Shown in pieces: positions 1 through 8,850 of a stretch of 64,000 nucleotides of DNA (its first letter is position 1; every line of letters begins with the position of its first letter). Source of the DNA: Cupriavidus necator (GTDB lineage Bacteria > Pseudomonadota > Gammaproteobacteria > Burkholderiales > Burkholderiaceae); NCBI RefSeq assembly GCF_013141915.1, contig NZ_SROX01000009.1:124001-188000 (forward strand), given 5' to 3'. The notes below the pieces were generated by a model that saw nothing but the letters and a program-made list of their open reading frames with translations, made no database searches and had not been told where the DNA came from. The translations under genes and the position numbers were made by a program.

Positions 1-71
1 AGCGCAGATTTTAAGCAGACATGGAGAAAACATGCGCGCCGACGCCCCGATCGGAGCGGGCGGGCGGTGCG

Positions 72-1397
72 TCAGTGCAGCTTGACGCGCGGACTGGTCT
101 TGCTGCGCAGCCAGTGCGAGACGGTATCCAGCGCCATCCCTACCGCGCCGTGCAGCGCCATCACGTGCATCCGGTACAGCGAGGTGTACATGAAGCGCGC
201 CATCAGCCCTTCGATAAACATCGAGCCGCCGATCAGCCCGCCCATCAGGCTGCCCACCGCGCTGAAGTGCCCCAGCGACACCAGCGAACCCAAGTCCTTG
301 AAGGCGAACTGCGGCAGCGGCCGCCCCGCCAGCCGCGCGCACAGCGCCTCGTAGAGGAAGGTGGCCTGCTGGTGCGCGGCCTGCGCGCGCGGCGGCACCG
401 CGGTCTGCTTTTCCGGCCACGGGCAGCTGGCGCAATCGCCAAAGGCGAAGATGTCCGGGTCGCCCTCGCTCTGCAGCGTGGGGCCGACCATGATCTGCCC
501 CTGGCGGCTGACCGGCAGGCCCAGGCTGGCCAGCACCGCGGGCGCGGTGATGCCGGCGGCCCACACCGTCAGGTCCGCATCGATGGTCTTGCCGCTGGCG
601 GTCAGCACGGCTTGCGGCGTGACCTCGGTCACGCGCTCGCTGGTAAAGACGCCGACGTCCAGCTTGCTGAGCAGCTTGGCGGTCTCGGCCGAAACCCGCT
701 CGGACAGTGCCGGCAGGATGCGCGGGCCGGCCTCGACCACGTGGATGCGCACGTCGCGGCGCGGGTCGAGGCGATGCAGGCCATAGGCGCTGAGCACGTG
801 CGCGGTATTGCGCAGCTCGGCCGACAGTTCCACGCCGGTGGCACCGGCGCCGATGATGGCCACGTCCACGCGCGGACGGCCGTCCTCGCCCATGCGGCCG
901 CGCCCGTTCTGGGCGCGCACGCAGGCCGCGATCAGCCGCTTGCGGAAGCGCTCGGCCTGCGCCACGGTGTCGAGCGCGATGGCGTGCTCGGCGGCGCCCG
1001 GCACGCCAAAGAAATGCGTGACGCAGCCGATCGCCAGCACCAGCGTGTCATACGGCAGTTCGCGCGCAGGCAGCAGCTCGGCGCCGTCCTGGTCCAGGCA
1101 GGCCGATACCGCAATGGTCTTGCGGCTGCGATCGACCCCGGTCAGCTCGCCCTGCTGGAACTCGAAATGATGCCAGCGTGCCTGCGCCGCGTATTCCAGC
1201 TGGTGCGTGTTGGGATCCATGCTGCCGGCGGCCACTTCGTGCAGCAGCGGCTTCCAGATATGCGTGGGCAGGCGGTCCACCAGCACCACCTGCGCCGCGC
1301 CCTTGCGGCCAAGCTTGTCGCCCAGCCTGGTCACTAGTTCTAGCCCTCCTGCCCCTCCGCCGACGACAACGATGCGGTGCGTCCTTGTTTCTGTCAT
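72..1397 (-). CDS. ndh: Type II NADH dehydrogenase (NAD(P)/FAD-dependent oxidoreductase)
   Basis: Single-subunit, non-proton-pumping NADH:quinone oxidoreductase that passes electrons from NADH to the membrane quinone pool. The 441-residue protein has the two dinucleotide folds expected: an FAD-binding GGGAGG near residues 13-18 and an NAD-binding GAGATG near 183-188, plus the FAD-contacting FAFGDCA near 317-323. The C-terminal 60 residues are Gly/Met-rich and hydrophobic (around GSLMGGLIGG), which fits the membrane-attachment tail of NDH-2. The ATG is preceded by an AGGT-like ribosome site. It lies downstream of polA on the same strand with a 166-bp gap, so it probably has its own promoter. 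Other FAD/NAD oxidoreductases of the same fold are possible, but length and tail favour NDH-2. Confidence 0.85.
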   Translation of the reverse strand: MTETRTHRIVVVGGGAGGLELVTRLGDKLGRKGAAQVVLVDRLPTHIWKPLLHEVAAGSMDPNTHQLEYAAQARWHHFEFQQGELTGVDRSRKTIAVSACLDQDGAELLPARELPYDTLVLAIGCVTHFFGVPGAAEHAIALDTVAQAERFRKRLIAACVRAQNGRGRMGEDGRPRVDVAIIGAGATGVELSAELRNTAHVLSAYGLHRLDPRRDVRIHVVEAGPRILPALSERVSAETAKLLSKLDVGVFTSERVTEVTPQAVLTASGKTIDADLTVWAAGITAPAVLASLGLPVSRQGQIMVGPTLQSEGDPDIFAFGDCASCPWPEKQTAVPPRAQAAHQQATFLYEALCARLAGRPLPQFAFKDLGSLVSLGHFSAVGSLMGGLIGGSMFIEGLMARFMYTSLYRMHVMALHGAVGMALDTVSHWLRSKTSPRVKLH

Positions 1398-1449
1398 GGT
1401 CTACCTGATGCGTTTTTGTGAATGCTTGCCTGAGGCGTTTTCCACAGTC

Positions 1450-1464
1450 TGCTGCATTGCAGCA
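1450..1464. promoter_or_regulatory. Perfect inverted repeat upstream of ndh
   Basis: TGCTGCA-T-TGCAGCA is a perfect 7-bp palindrome with a 1-bp centre, 53 bp upstream of the ndh start and between ndh and the polA stop. It could be an operator for a dimeric regulator of ndh. It lacks a T-run and has too small a loop for a terminator. The function is inferred only from symmetry and position. Confidence 0.35.
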
Positions 1465-1563
1465 TTGCTGGCAAGCGGGGCACGCCGACTCAGCAGTCGC
1501 TTCATTCGATACCACCACGCAGGGGGCAACGAGCCGGACGCGCCGGCTCGTCATGTCAAGGCT

Positions 1564-4392
1564 TCAGTGAGCCTCTTCCCAGTTCGCGCCGCTGCCGACT
1601 TCGGCCACCAGCGGCACGCGCAGCTGCGCCACCGTGCACATCAGCTCCGGCAGGCGCGCCTTGACCAGGTCCAGCTCATGCTCGGGCACTTCCAGCACCA
1701 GTTCATCGTGCACCTGCATGATCTGGCGGGTCTGCAGGGCATCGCGCTCCAGCCAGTCCTGCACCGCGATCATCGACAGCTTGATCAGGTCGGCCGCGGT
1801 GCCCTGCATCGGCGCGTTGATGGCGGCGCGCTCGGCGGCCTGGCGGCGCGGGCCGCTGCCACCGTTGATATCGGGCAACCATAGCCGCCGGCCGAACACG
1901 GTCTCGACATAGCCCTGCTCGCGCGCGGTCTGCCGGGTCTCTTCCATGTAATGGGCCACGCCCGGGTAGCGCATGAAGTAGCGGTCGATGTAGTGCCTGG
2001 CGGCGTCGCGCTCGATGCCCAGGTTGCTGGCCAGCCCGAACGCGCTCATGCCGTAGATCAGGCCGAAGTTGATCACCTTGGCATAGCGGCGCTGCTCGCT
2101 GCTGACGGCGTCACGCTCGACGCCGAAGATCTCCGCGGCGGTGGCGCGGTGGATGTCCTCGCCGTTGGCGAAGGCGCGCAGCAGGTTCTCGTCGCCCGAG
2201 ATATGGGCCATGATGCGCAGCTCGATCTGCGAATAGTCGGCCGAGACGATCACGCTGCCGGGCTCGGCGATAAAGGCCTCGCGGATGCGCCGGCCTTCCT
2301 CGGTGCGCACCGGGATGTTCTGCAGGTTGGGCTCGGTCGACGCCAGCCGCCCGGTCACCGCGGTGGCCTGGCCGTAGCTGGTGTGCACGCGGCCGGTGCG
2401 CGAATTGACCATCTTCGGCAGCTTGTCGGTGTAGGTGGACTTGAGCTTGGACAGGCCGCGATAGTCCAGCAGCAGCTTGGGCAGCGGGTAGTCCTCGGCC
2501 AGCTTCTGCAGCACCTCCTCGTCGGTCGAGGGCGCGCCGCTGGCAGTCTTCTTCACCACCGGCAGCTTCATCTGGTTGAACAGGATCTCGCCGATCTGCT
2601 TGGGCGAGCCCAGGTTGAAGGGCTGCCCCGCGGCCTCGTAGGCGGACTGCTCCAGCGCCAGCATGCGCTGGCCCAGCTCGGCGCTCTGCGCGGCCAGGCG
2701 CTCGGCGTCGATCAGCACGCCGTTGCGCTCGACTTTCTGCAGCACCACCGAGACCGGCATCTCGATCTCTTCATAGACGCGGCGCAGCCCCGCCGCGGCT
2801 TCCACCTGCGCAAACATCTTGCGATGCAGGCGCAGCGTTACGTCGGCATCCTCGGCGGCGTACTCGGTGGCGCGGGCCAGGTCGATCTGGTCAAAGCCGA
2901 TCTGGCTGGCACCCTTGCCGCACACTTCCTCATAGGTGATGGTCTTCAGGCTCAGCAGGCGCTCGGCCAGGCTATCCATGCCATGGTTGCGGTGCGAGGC
3001 CAGTACGTAGCTCTGCAGCATGGTGTCATGCGCCACGCCGCGCAGCTGGACGCCGTGGTTGGCAAACACATGGACGTCGTACTTCAGGTTCTGGCCGAGC
3101 TTGGCGCGGCTGGCATCTTCCAGCCAGGCGCGCATCCGTTCCAGCACGAACTCGCGCGACAGCTGGCCGTGGTCGGGCAGGCCGGCCACGTCGGGGCCGC
3201 GGTGCGCCACCGGGATGTAGCAGGCCTCGCCCGGCGCCGCCGACAGCGAGATGCCGACCAGTTGCGCCTGCATCGGATCCAGCGAGGTGGTCTCGGTGTC
3301 GATCGCCACCAGCGGCGCGGCTTCGATACGCCGCAGCCAGTCTTCCAGCATGCCCTCGGTGGTGACGGTCTCGTAGCGAATTTCGGTGGGCGCCACGTCC
3401 TCGGGCGCCGCACCGGTGTCAGGCGCGGTGGCAGGCGCGGCGGCGGGCGCATCGAACAGGCCGCCCTGCGCGGGCGCGCTGGCCGCGGCGCGGGCACGGG
3501 CCTGGGCGCGCGCATCGGGCAGGCTTTCGCCGGTGGCCTCGCGCAGCCACGTCTTGAAGCCATAGCGCTGGAAGAACGCCACCAGCTGGTCCTTGTCCTC
3601 GCCGGTCTCGCGCAGCGCGTGGAAATCGGCGACCGACTTGCTCAGGTCGCAGTCGGTCTTGACCGTTACCAGCCGGCGCGCCATCGGCAGCCATTCCAGC
3701 GTGTTGCGCAGGTTCTCGCCAACCACGCCCTTGATGCCTGGCGCAGCCGCCATCACGCCGTCAAGCGAGCCATGCTCGGCCAGCCATTTGACGGCGGTTT
3801 TGGGGCCGACCTTGGGCACGCCCGGCACGTTGTCCACGGCATCGCCGATCAGCGACAGATAGTCGATGATGCGCTCGGGCGGCACGCCGAACTTGGTCAC
3901 CACGCCGGGCGGATCGAGCACCTCGCCGCTCATGGTATTGACCAGCGTGACGTGTTCGTTGACCAGCTGCGCCAGGTCCTTGTCGCCGGTGGACACCACC
4001 GTGCGCACGCCCTGCGCCATGGCCTGGCGCGACAAGGTGCCGATCACGTCGTCGGCTTCGACGCCGTCGACCACCACGATCGGCCAGCCCAGCGCGCGCA
4101 CGGCCTCGTGGATCGGCTCGATCTGGCGCGCCAGGTCCTCGGGCATCGACGGCCGGTGCTCCTTGTAGGCCGGATACAGGTCGTCGCGGAAGGTCTTGCC
4201 CTTGGCGTCGAATACGCACGCGCTATACTCTGCCGGGTAGTCGTTGCGCAACTTGCGCAGCATGTTGATCATGCCGTAGATTGCCCCTGTGGGCAGACCC
4301 TCCCCATTCCTCAGGTCCGGCAAAGCGTGATAAGCGCGATACAGATAGCTCGATCCATCGACGAGCAAGAGTGTTTTTGGACTATCCGACAT
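1564..4392 (-). CDS. polA: DNA polymerase I
   Basis: Repair and Okazaki-fragment-processing polymerase of 942 residues. All three domains are visible. The N-terminal 5'-3' exonuclease (flap nuclease) starts TLLLVDGSSYLYRAYHALPD. The proofreading domain has an intact DTETTSLD (Exo I), NLKYD (Exo II) and YAAEDAD (Exo III), so 3'-5' exonuclease activity is expected, unlike the degenerate Taq-type enzymes. The polymerase domain carries motif A DYSQIELRIMAHISGDE and motif C QVHDELVLEVP. I chose the ATG at 4392 (MSDSPKTLL). The frame stays open further upstream, but that stretch is Ala-rich antisense of the divergent gene. An ATG two codons upstream (4398) is an alternative. Confidence 0.96.
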   Translation of the reverse strand: MSDSPKTLLLVDGSSYLYRAYHALPDLRNGEGLPTGAIYGMINMLRKLRNDYPAEYSACVFDAKGKTFRDDLYPAYKEHRPSMPEDLARQIEPIHEAVRALGWPIVVVDGVEADDVIGTLSRQAMAQGVRTVVSTGDKDLAQLVNEHVTLVNTMSGEVLDPPGVVTKFGVPPERIIDYLSLIGDAVDNVPGVPKVGPKTAVKWLAEHGSLDGVMAAAPGIKGVVGENLRNTLEWLPMARRLVTVKTDCDLSKSVADFHALRETGEDKDQLVAFFQRYGFKTWLREATGESLPDARAQARARAAASAPAQGGLFDAPAAAPATAPDTGAAPEDVAPTEIRYETVTTEGMLEDWLRRIEAAPLVAIDTETTSLDPMQAQLVGISLSAAPGEACYIPVAHRGPDVAGLPDHGQLSREFVLERMRAWLEDASRAKLGQNLKYDVHVFANHGVQLRGVAHDTMLQSYVLASHRNHGMDSLAERLLSLKTITYEEVCGKGASQIGFDQIDLARATEYAAEDADVTLRLHRKMFAQVEAAAGLRRVYEEIEMPVSVVLQKVERNGVLIDAERLAAQSAELGQRMLALEQSAYEAAGQPFNLGSPKQIGEILFNQMKLPVVKKTASGAPSTDEEVLQKLAEDYPLPKLLLDYRGLSKLKSTYTDKLPKMVNSRTGRVHTSYGQATAVTGRLASTEPNLQNIPVRTEEGRRIREAFIAEPGSVIVSADYSQIELRIMAHISGDENLLRAFANGEDIHRATAAEIFGVERDAVSSEQRRYAKVINFGLIYGMSAFGLASNLGIERDAARHYIDRYFMRYPGVAHYMEETRQTAREQGYVETVFGRRLWLPDINGGSGPRRQAAERAAINAPMQGTAADLIKLSMIAVQDWLERDALQTRQIMQVHDELVLEVPEHELDLVKARLPELMCTVAQLRVPLVAEVGSGANWEEAH

Positions 4393-4396
4393 TCCC

Positions 4397-5344
4397 ATGG
4401 ACTCAAAATTGACTGGTGCCGCTGCAGGCGGTGCCTCGACCGCCCCCCTTGCTGACCCGGATGTTTCTGATATCTCCGGCGATACCGTACAACCCCCGCC
4501 GGAGGCTGCCGCCGAGCACGCCGCGGCGATCGCCGCCGCGGCCGACGCCGCCGCCGCGGGCAATCCGCCAGAAGTTGCTGCTGAAAAGGCTGCGGCGGCG
4601 GCGGCGCGCGCCAACCCGCGCAAGATGATCCCCAGCCTGCGTGCGCTGGCCGACGAAGACCGCGCTACCGCTAAGAAGGCGCGCGCCTCGTGGCAAATGT
4701 TCACGATTATGGCAGAGTTCATCGAGGCCACCGAGTACCTGTCCGAGATCCGACCGGCGGTGTCGATCTACGGCAGCGCGCGCCTGCGCGAGGATTCGCC
4801 GTACTACCAGCGCACCATCGAGATCGCCCGGCTGTTCTCGGATGCGGGCTTTGCCGTGATCTCCGGCGGCGGCCCCGGCATCATGGAAGCGGCCAACAAG
4901 GGCGCGCATGCCGGCAAGTCGGCCAGCGTCGGCCTTAACATCGAACTGCCGCACGAGCAGCAGGGCAATCCGTACCAGGACATTGCCATGCGCTTTCGCC
5001 ACTTCTTCACGCGCAAGGTCACCTTCGTCAAGAATTCCGACGCCTTTATCGTGATGCCGGGCGGCTTCGGCACGCTCGACGAACTGGCCGAGGTGCTGAC
5101 ACTGGTGCAGACCGGCAAGTCGCGCTCGGTGCCGGTGATCATGTTCGGCAGCCGCTTCTGGAAGGGCCTGCTGGACTGGTTCCGCTTCACGCTGCTGCCG
5201 ATGGGCCTGATCGCCGAGCACGACCTGGACCTGATGAAGATCGTCGACGAGCCCCACGAAGTGCTGGAAGCGGTCTACGACTACTACGAGCAGCGCGGCG
5301 GCGACAAGCCGATTCCGCCAAAGGAAGAGATGTTCTACCTTTAA
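4397..5344 (+). CDS. LOG/TIGR00730-family Rossmann-fold protein
   Basis: Member of the LOG (lonely guy) / lysine-decarboxylase-like family. Characterised members are nucleoside 5'-monophosphate phosphoribohydrolases that release the base. The family signatures are SGGGPGIMEAANKGA and the substrate-binding MPGGFGTLDELAEVL, with the Rossmann start SIYGSARL. The first roughly 75 residues are an Ala/Pro-rich low-complexity extension not needed for the fold. A start at the ATG at 4625 (MIPSLRALAD) would remove it, but neither candidate has a good Shine-Dalgarno. The start at 4397 is only 4 bp from the polA start on the other strand. The nucleotide substrate cannot be read from sequence. Confidence 0.85.
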   Translation: MDSKLTGAAAGGASTAPLADPDVSDISGDTVQPPPEAAAEHAAAIAAAADAAAAGNPPEVAAEKAAAAAARANPRKMIPSLRALADEDRATAKKARASWQMFTIMAEFIEATEYLSEIRPAVSIYGSARLREDSPYYQRTIEIARLFSDAGFAVISGGGPGIMEAANKGAHAGKSASVGLNIELPHEQQGNPYQDIAMRFRHFFTRKVTFVKNSDAFIVMPGGFGTLDELAEVLTLVQTGKSRSVPVIMFGSRFWKGLLDWFRFTLLPMGLIAEHDLDLMKIVDEPHEVLEAVYDYYEQRGGDKPIPPKEEMFYL

Positions 5345-5438
5345 GGGCCGCCGGGGCGCCGCGGCAACGCATGCGCCACCCGGCACCGGGGCGCGGGTGC
5401 CCCGCGGTGCACGGCGGCGGCCTGCGCAGGGCAGGAAT

Positions 5439-5447
5439 TGCTAGAAT
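5439..5447 (+). promoter_or_regulatory. Candidate extended -10 promoter of the DUF2782/thrB genes
   Basis: TGCTAGAAT is a TGN-extended -10 (TG-C-TAGAAT, 5 of 6 to TATAAT). It sits about 105 bp before the small exported protein gene. No convincing -35 is seen at 17 bp, which extended -10 promoters can tolerate. Since the next three genes are closely spaced, it could serve all of them. Confidence 0.4.
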
Positions 5448-5552
5448 GGAACCTGTCCGTCTGCCAAGCCCGGCGCCGCCGGGTTGCAGTCCAACCGCCG
5501 CACGCCGCGGCGCTGCGCGCCTGTCATGCCGCAGCCCGCACAGGAGCACCTG

Positions 5553-5981
5553 ATGACCTCCCCCTCTTCCGTCCGCCCGGTCCGGTCCACGCGGTCAGCC
5601 GCCGTGGCCGGCGAGCCTGAACTGCCTGCCAGGCGCTCAGTGTCCGGCCTTGCCGTGGCGGCGGCGCTGGCGCTGGCATCCGGCTGGGCGCTTGCGCAGG
5701 AAAGCAGCGCGCTGACCCAGCAGGAGCTGAACCAGATCAATAACCGGCCGATCGCCCCGGCCGCCAAGTCGCAACTGAACCAGCCGCGCGAACCGAGCTT
5801 CCAGCTCAATGAACGCGATGGCACCCAGGTGCGCGAGTACCGCGACAAGGGCCGGGCCACAGATATCCAGGTCCGGTCCGGCTTCGGCACCAGGTACGAG
5901 ATGAGCAAGCCGGAAGACAGCTCGCCCAAGATCCGCGAGCACGACGTCAACCGCGTGCCTTCGGTCAACCTGAAGTTCTGA
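5553..5981 (+). CDS. Small exported DUF2782-like protein
   Basis: A 142-residue protein with a basic N-terminus, a hydrophobic segment (SGLAVAAALALASGWALAQ) and a likely signal-peptidase site after ALAQ. The mature part contains NERDGTQVREYRDKGRATDI, which resembles the DUF2782 core (DG-x-V-x-EYR-x-x-G), ending in VNLKF. The function is unknown. The start at 5553 is preceded by CAGGAG; an upstream ATG at 5484 would put 23 extra residues before the signal. DUF2782 genes are known between polA and thrB in Pseudomonas. The same order here, interrupted only by the LOG gene, supports the assignment. Confidence 0.75.
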   Translation: MTSPSSVRPVRSTRSAAVAGEPELPARRSVSGLAVAAALALASGWALAQESSALTQQELNQINNRPIAPAAKSQLNQPREPSFQLNERDGTQVREYRDKGRATDIQVRSGFGTRYEMSKPEDSSPKIREHDVNRVPSVNLKF

Positions 5982-6110
5982 GCCCGCTTGCCCACGGCCT
6001 GGCATGAGCGCCAGGCCGCGCCGGCCCTCCGGCAGTCATGCCGCGGCGGCGGCCCGGACTTTGTCCGAAACCGGCCCCCGCCGCTTTCCGATTCGCTTCA
6101 CACAACGAGT

Positions 6111-7115
6111 ATGGCCGTATTCACCACGGTCTCGCAGGACGAGATCGCCCGCTGGCTGCTGGATTTCGACCTTGGCGAAGTGCGCGAACTGCGCGGCATC
6201 GCCTCGGGCATCGAGAACAGCAATTTCTTCCTCACCATGGAGCACAAGGGCCAGACGCGCCAGTACGTGCTGACCATCTTCGAGCGGCTCTCGTTCGCGC
6301 AGCTGCCCTATTACCTGCACCTGATGGCGCACCTGGCCGGGCGCGGCATCCGCGTGCCCGCGCCGATCCCGGCGCGCGACGGCGAGATCCTGCGCCCGCT
6401 CAAGGGCAAGCCCGCCACCATCGTCACGCGCCTGCCCGGCGCGTCGCAGCTGGCGCCCGACGCGCAGCACTGCGCCGAGGTCGGCGACATGCTGGCGCGC
6501 ATGCACCTGGCGGGCGTCGATTACCCGCGCCGCCAGCCCAACCTGCGCAGCCTGCCCTGGTGGCAGCAGACCGAGCGCGAGATCCTGCCGTTCCTCGATG
6601 CCGGCCAACGCGCGCTGCTGCAACGGGAAATCGCGCACCAGGCAGCGTTCTTTGCCAGCCCGGCGTACGCCAGCCTGGGCGAAGGCCCGTGCCACTGCGA
6701 CCTGTTCCGCGACAACGCGCTGTTCGAGGAAGACGGCAGCGGGCGCCACCGGCTGGGCGGCTTTTTCGATTTCTACTTTGCCGGCCACGACAAGTGGCTG
6801 TTCGACGTGGCGGTCACTGTCAACGACTGGTGCATCGACCTGGCCAGCGGCGAACTCGACCCCGCGCGCGCGCAGGCGCTGCTGCGGGCTTATCATGCGG
6901 TCAGGCCGCTGACCGGGACCGAGGCCGCGCACTGGCAGGACATGCTGCGCGCGGGCGCGCTGCGCTTCTGGGTGTCGCGACTGTGGGACTTCTACCTGCC
7001 GCGCGAGGCCGACATGCTGCAGCCGCACGATCCGACCCATTTCGAACGCATCCTGCGCCGGCGCCTGGACGCCCACCCCGCGAACCCCGCGAGCGCCCCG
7101 CTCCCCTGGATCTGA
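6111..7115 (+). CDS. thrB: Homoserine kinase (choline-kinase-like type)
   Basis: Phosphorylates L-homoserine to O-phospho-L-homoserine in threonine biosynthesis. The 334-residue protein belongs to the aminoglycoside-phosphotransferase/choline-kinase fold used for ThrB in Pseudomonas and Burkholderiales, not to the GHMP kinases of enterics. The nucleotide-binding start is [13 protein letters not shown], the catalytic loop is [12 protein letters not shown], and the metal-binding Asp lies in [17 protein letters not shown] chose the ATG at 6111 (MAVFTTVSQ) because the protein family starts at this sequence; the frame is open further upstream. The next gene begins 5 bp after its stop, suggesting co-transcription. 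Confidence 0.92.
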   Translation: MAVFTTVSQDEIARWLLDFDLGEVRELRGIASGIENSNFFLTMEHKGQTRQYVLTIFERLSFAQLPYYLHLMAHLAGRGIRVPAPIPARDGEILRPLKGKPATIVTRLPGASQLAPDAQHCAEVGDMLARMHLAGVDYPRRQPNLRSLPWWQQTEREILPFLDAGQRALLQREIAHQAAFFASPAYASLGEGPCHCDLFRDNALFEEDGSGRHRLGGFFDFYFAGHDKWLFDVAVTVNDWCIDLASGELDPARAQALLRAYHAVRPLTGTEAAHWQDMLRAGALRFWVSRLWDFYLPREADMLQPHDPTHFERILRRRLDAHPANPASAPLPWI

Positions 7116-7120
7116 CCCGT

Positions 7121-7933
7121 ATGCAACTACTGGAAGTCCCCGCCAAGGAAGGCTACACCTGGTTCCGCCAGGGCATCTGGCTGTTTCGCAAGAACCCGCT
7201 GACCTTCCTGATGCTGCTGTTCGTCTACCTGATCGCCGCGCAGTTGGCCATCGTGGTGCCGCTGATCGGCATCATCGCGCTGCTGGTGGTCACCCCGGGC
7301 CTGTCGGTCGGCGTGATGACCGCGTGCCGCGACGTGATCCAGAACAAGCGGGTGCTGCCCACCGTGCTGCTGGCAGGCTTTCGCGCCAACGGCAAGGAAG
7401 CCACGCGCAACCTGCTGGTGCTGGGCGGCATTTACGCCGGGCTGGTATTCGTGCTGGGCCTGATCGCCGGCGCGGTGGTCGACATGAGCGCGCTGGTGCC
7501 GATCGTGCTGAAAGAAGAGGCGCCGACCGCCGAGGCGGTGCGCCAGCTGTACTACGCCATGCTGATCGGCGCGCTGCTGTACACGCCGATCGCGATGATG
7601 TTCTGGTTCGCACCGTTGCTGGCGGCGTGGCACGGCGTGCCGCCGGTCAAGGCGCTGTTCTTCAGCTGGACCGCGTGCTGGCGCAACCGCGGCGCGTTCT
7701 TCACCTATGCGGTGCTGTTTGCGATGCTGCTGGTGGCGATTCCGTTCTTCCTGGAGGCGGTGTTCAGCGCGTTCGGCGCCGAGACCGTGCTGTCCTTTCT
7801 GGTGACGCCGTATTCGCTGCTGATGCTGGCGATCCTGTACTGCTCGTTCTATGCCACCTACCGCGGCTGCTTCAACGTGACGCCGCCGGGAGTCGAGCCG
7901 GCCGCGCCGATGGCGCCAGGCGCTGGCACCTGA
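7121..7933 (+). CDS. BPSS1780-family multi-pass membrane protein
   Basis: A 270-residue inner-membrane protein of the uncharacterised BPSS1780 family found in Burkholderiales. After a short soluble start (LEVPAKEGYTWFRQGIWLF) there are about six hydrophobic segments, including FLMLLFVYLIAAQLAIVVPL, a long one near residues 100-125, and FFTYAVLFAMLLVAIPFFL. The cytoplasmic-looking loop PGLSVGVMTACRDVIQNKRV is typical of this group. No catalytic motif is visible and the role is unknown. It starts 5 bp after thrB and is followed by a hairpin repeat, which probably ends the thrB operon. Confidence 0.8.
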   Translation: MQLLEVPAKEGYTWFRQGIWLFRKNPLTFLMLLFVYLIAAQLAIVVPLIGIIALLVVTPGLSVGVMTACRDVIQNKRVLPTVLLAGFRANGKEATRNLLVLGGIYAGLVFVLGLIAGAVVDMSALVPIVLKEEAPTAEAVRQLYYAMLIGALLYTPIAMMFWFAPLLAAWHGVPPVKALFFSWTACWRNRGAFFTYAVLFAMLLVAIPFFLEAVFSAFGAETVLSFLVTPYSLLMLAILYCSFYATYRGCFNVTPPGVEPAAPMAPGAGT

Positions 7934-7956
7934 GAGCCTCCCGAATGCCGATTGTT

Positions 7957-7988
7957 TGCTCCCTGCCCCGCTTGCGGGAGAGGGAGCA
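7957..7988. repeat. REP-like hairpin repeat
   Basis: An imperfect palindrome with 15-bp arms (2 mismatches) and a 2-bp loop, core CCCGCTTGCGGGAGAGGGAG. The same core CTCCCGCaaGCGGGAG recurs at 27904-27943 and near 42031-42065, so this is a dispersed intergenic element. It lies just after the membrane protein gene and before the convergent sauR stop, where it could act as a transcription barrier for both strands. Confidence 0.7.
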
Positions 7989-8002
7989 GACCGCCCTCAC
8001 GG

Positions 8003-8761
8003 TTATTCGCAGAACGTCTTCACCATTTCCGCCGCGGCCAGGCGCAGGTCCGGCACGAACGCCATCAGCTGGTCCATCGTCATGCGTGCCATGGGCACCT
8101 GCACGGCAATCGCCGCGCAGGCGCGGTGCCGGTTGCGCATGACCGGTACCGCGACCGCGATCATCCCCTCAAGGTTTTCCTGATTGTTGACGCCCAGGCG
8201 CCGCCGCCGCGTCTCGGCCAACTCCGCATGCAGTGCCTCGGCATTGGTGATGGTGCGTGCCGAGTGCGCGCGCAGCGGCAGGGTGGCGACCAGGCGCAGG
8301 CGCTGCGCGCTCGGCAGGAATGCCAGCAGCAGCTTGCCGCTGGCGGTGCAATGCAGCGGCACCCGCGAGCCCGGCTGCAAATGCATGCGCAGCGGCCATT
8401 GCGTCTCTACCCGGTCCAGGTAGACCACGTCATCCCCCGACAGCATGGTCAGGTTGCAGGTCTCCCCGATCTTGTCGACCAGTTGCTGCAGGATCGCATG
8501 CCGCGCCGCCGCCGGCCCCGCCTGCATCAGCACATTGACCGCCAGTTGCCGCACGCGCGAAGAACACTCGTAGTGGCGGTTGCCCGCGGTGCGCGACACC
8601 AGCCAGGTGCTTTCCAGCTGCTTGAGGATGCGGTGGACCGTCTGCTTCGGCAGTTCGATCGCCTGCACGATGGCCGCCAGCGACAAGGGCCCGTCGGCCG
8701 CCGACAGGATCTCGAGGATGCGGAAGGCGCGCACTGCGGCGGCATTCGAGTGATTGCTCAT
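8003..8761 (-). CDS. sauR: IclR-family regulator of sulfoacetate degradation
   Basis: A 252-residue IclR-type regulator. The winged helix lies near residues 8-70 (RAFRILEILS, then the recognition helix around LPKQTVHRILKQLE). The C-terminal effector domain has the usual Cys-containing stretch VPLHCTASGKLLLAFLP and ends with AVQVPMARMTMDQLMAF. It faces sauSTU across a 208-bp region with two inverted repeats. The IclR-dehydrogenase-ligase-MFS arrangement matches sauRSTU of C. necator, where the products convert sulfoacetate to sulfoacetaldehyde. The sau assignment rests on gene order plus family. Whether it activates or represses cannot be read here. Confidence 0.85.
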   Translation of the reverse strand: MSNHSNAAAVRAFRILEILSAADGPLSLAAIVQAIELPKQTVHRILKQLESTWLVSRTAGNRHYECSSRVRQLAVNVLMQAGPAAARHAILQQLVDKIGETCNLTMLSGDDVVYLDRVETQWPLRMHLQPGSRVPLHCTASGKLLLAFLPSAQRLRLVATLPLRAHSARTITNAEALHAELAETRRRRLGVNNQENLEGMIAVAVPVMRNRHRACAAIAVQVPMARMTMDQLMAFVPDLRLAAAEMVKTFCE

Positions 8762-8781
8762 GGATCAAATTTAAGGGATTC

Positions 8782-8850
8782 CGGGACGCCTGGGCGTCCC
8801 GAAAACTGAATTCTGATTCGCACCCGCACGGTGCGCTCGCGAAAGCGCAC
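8782..8850. promoter_or_regulatory. Two inverted repeats in the sauR-sauS divergent region
   Basis: The first is a perfect 9-bp inverted repeat, CGGGACGCC-TG-GGCGTCCCG (8782-8801), 21 bp from the sauR start. The second is GTGCGCT-N6-AGCGCAC (8831-8850). Both lie in the shared upstream region of sauR and sauSTU. IclR proteins bind short palindromes near their own promoter, so these are the obvious candidate operators. The closer repeat would suit autoregulation. Confidence 0.45.

Noticed and set aside
1951..4455. An open frame of 834 codons on the plus strand antisense to polA
   Set aside because: It is the complementary reading of a high-GC gene, rich in His, Ala, Gln and Arg, with no recognisable domain. 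polA is unmistakable on the other strand.
4393..4731. N-terminal extension of DNA polymerase I by 113 residues
   Set aside because: The stretch is Ala/Ser-rich antisense of the LOG gene, and the polA family begins at MSDSPKTLL.
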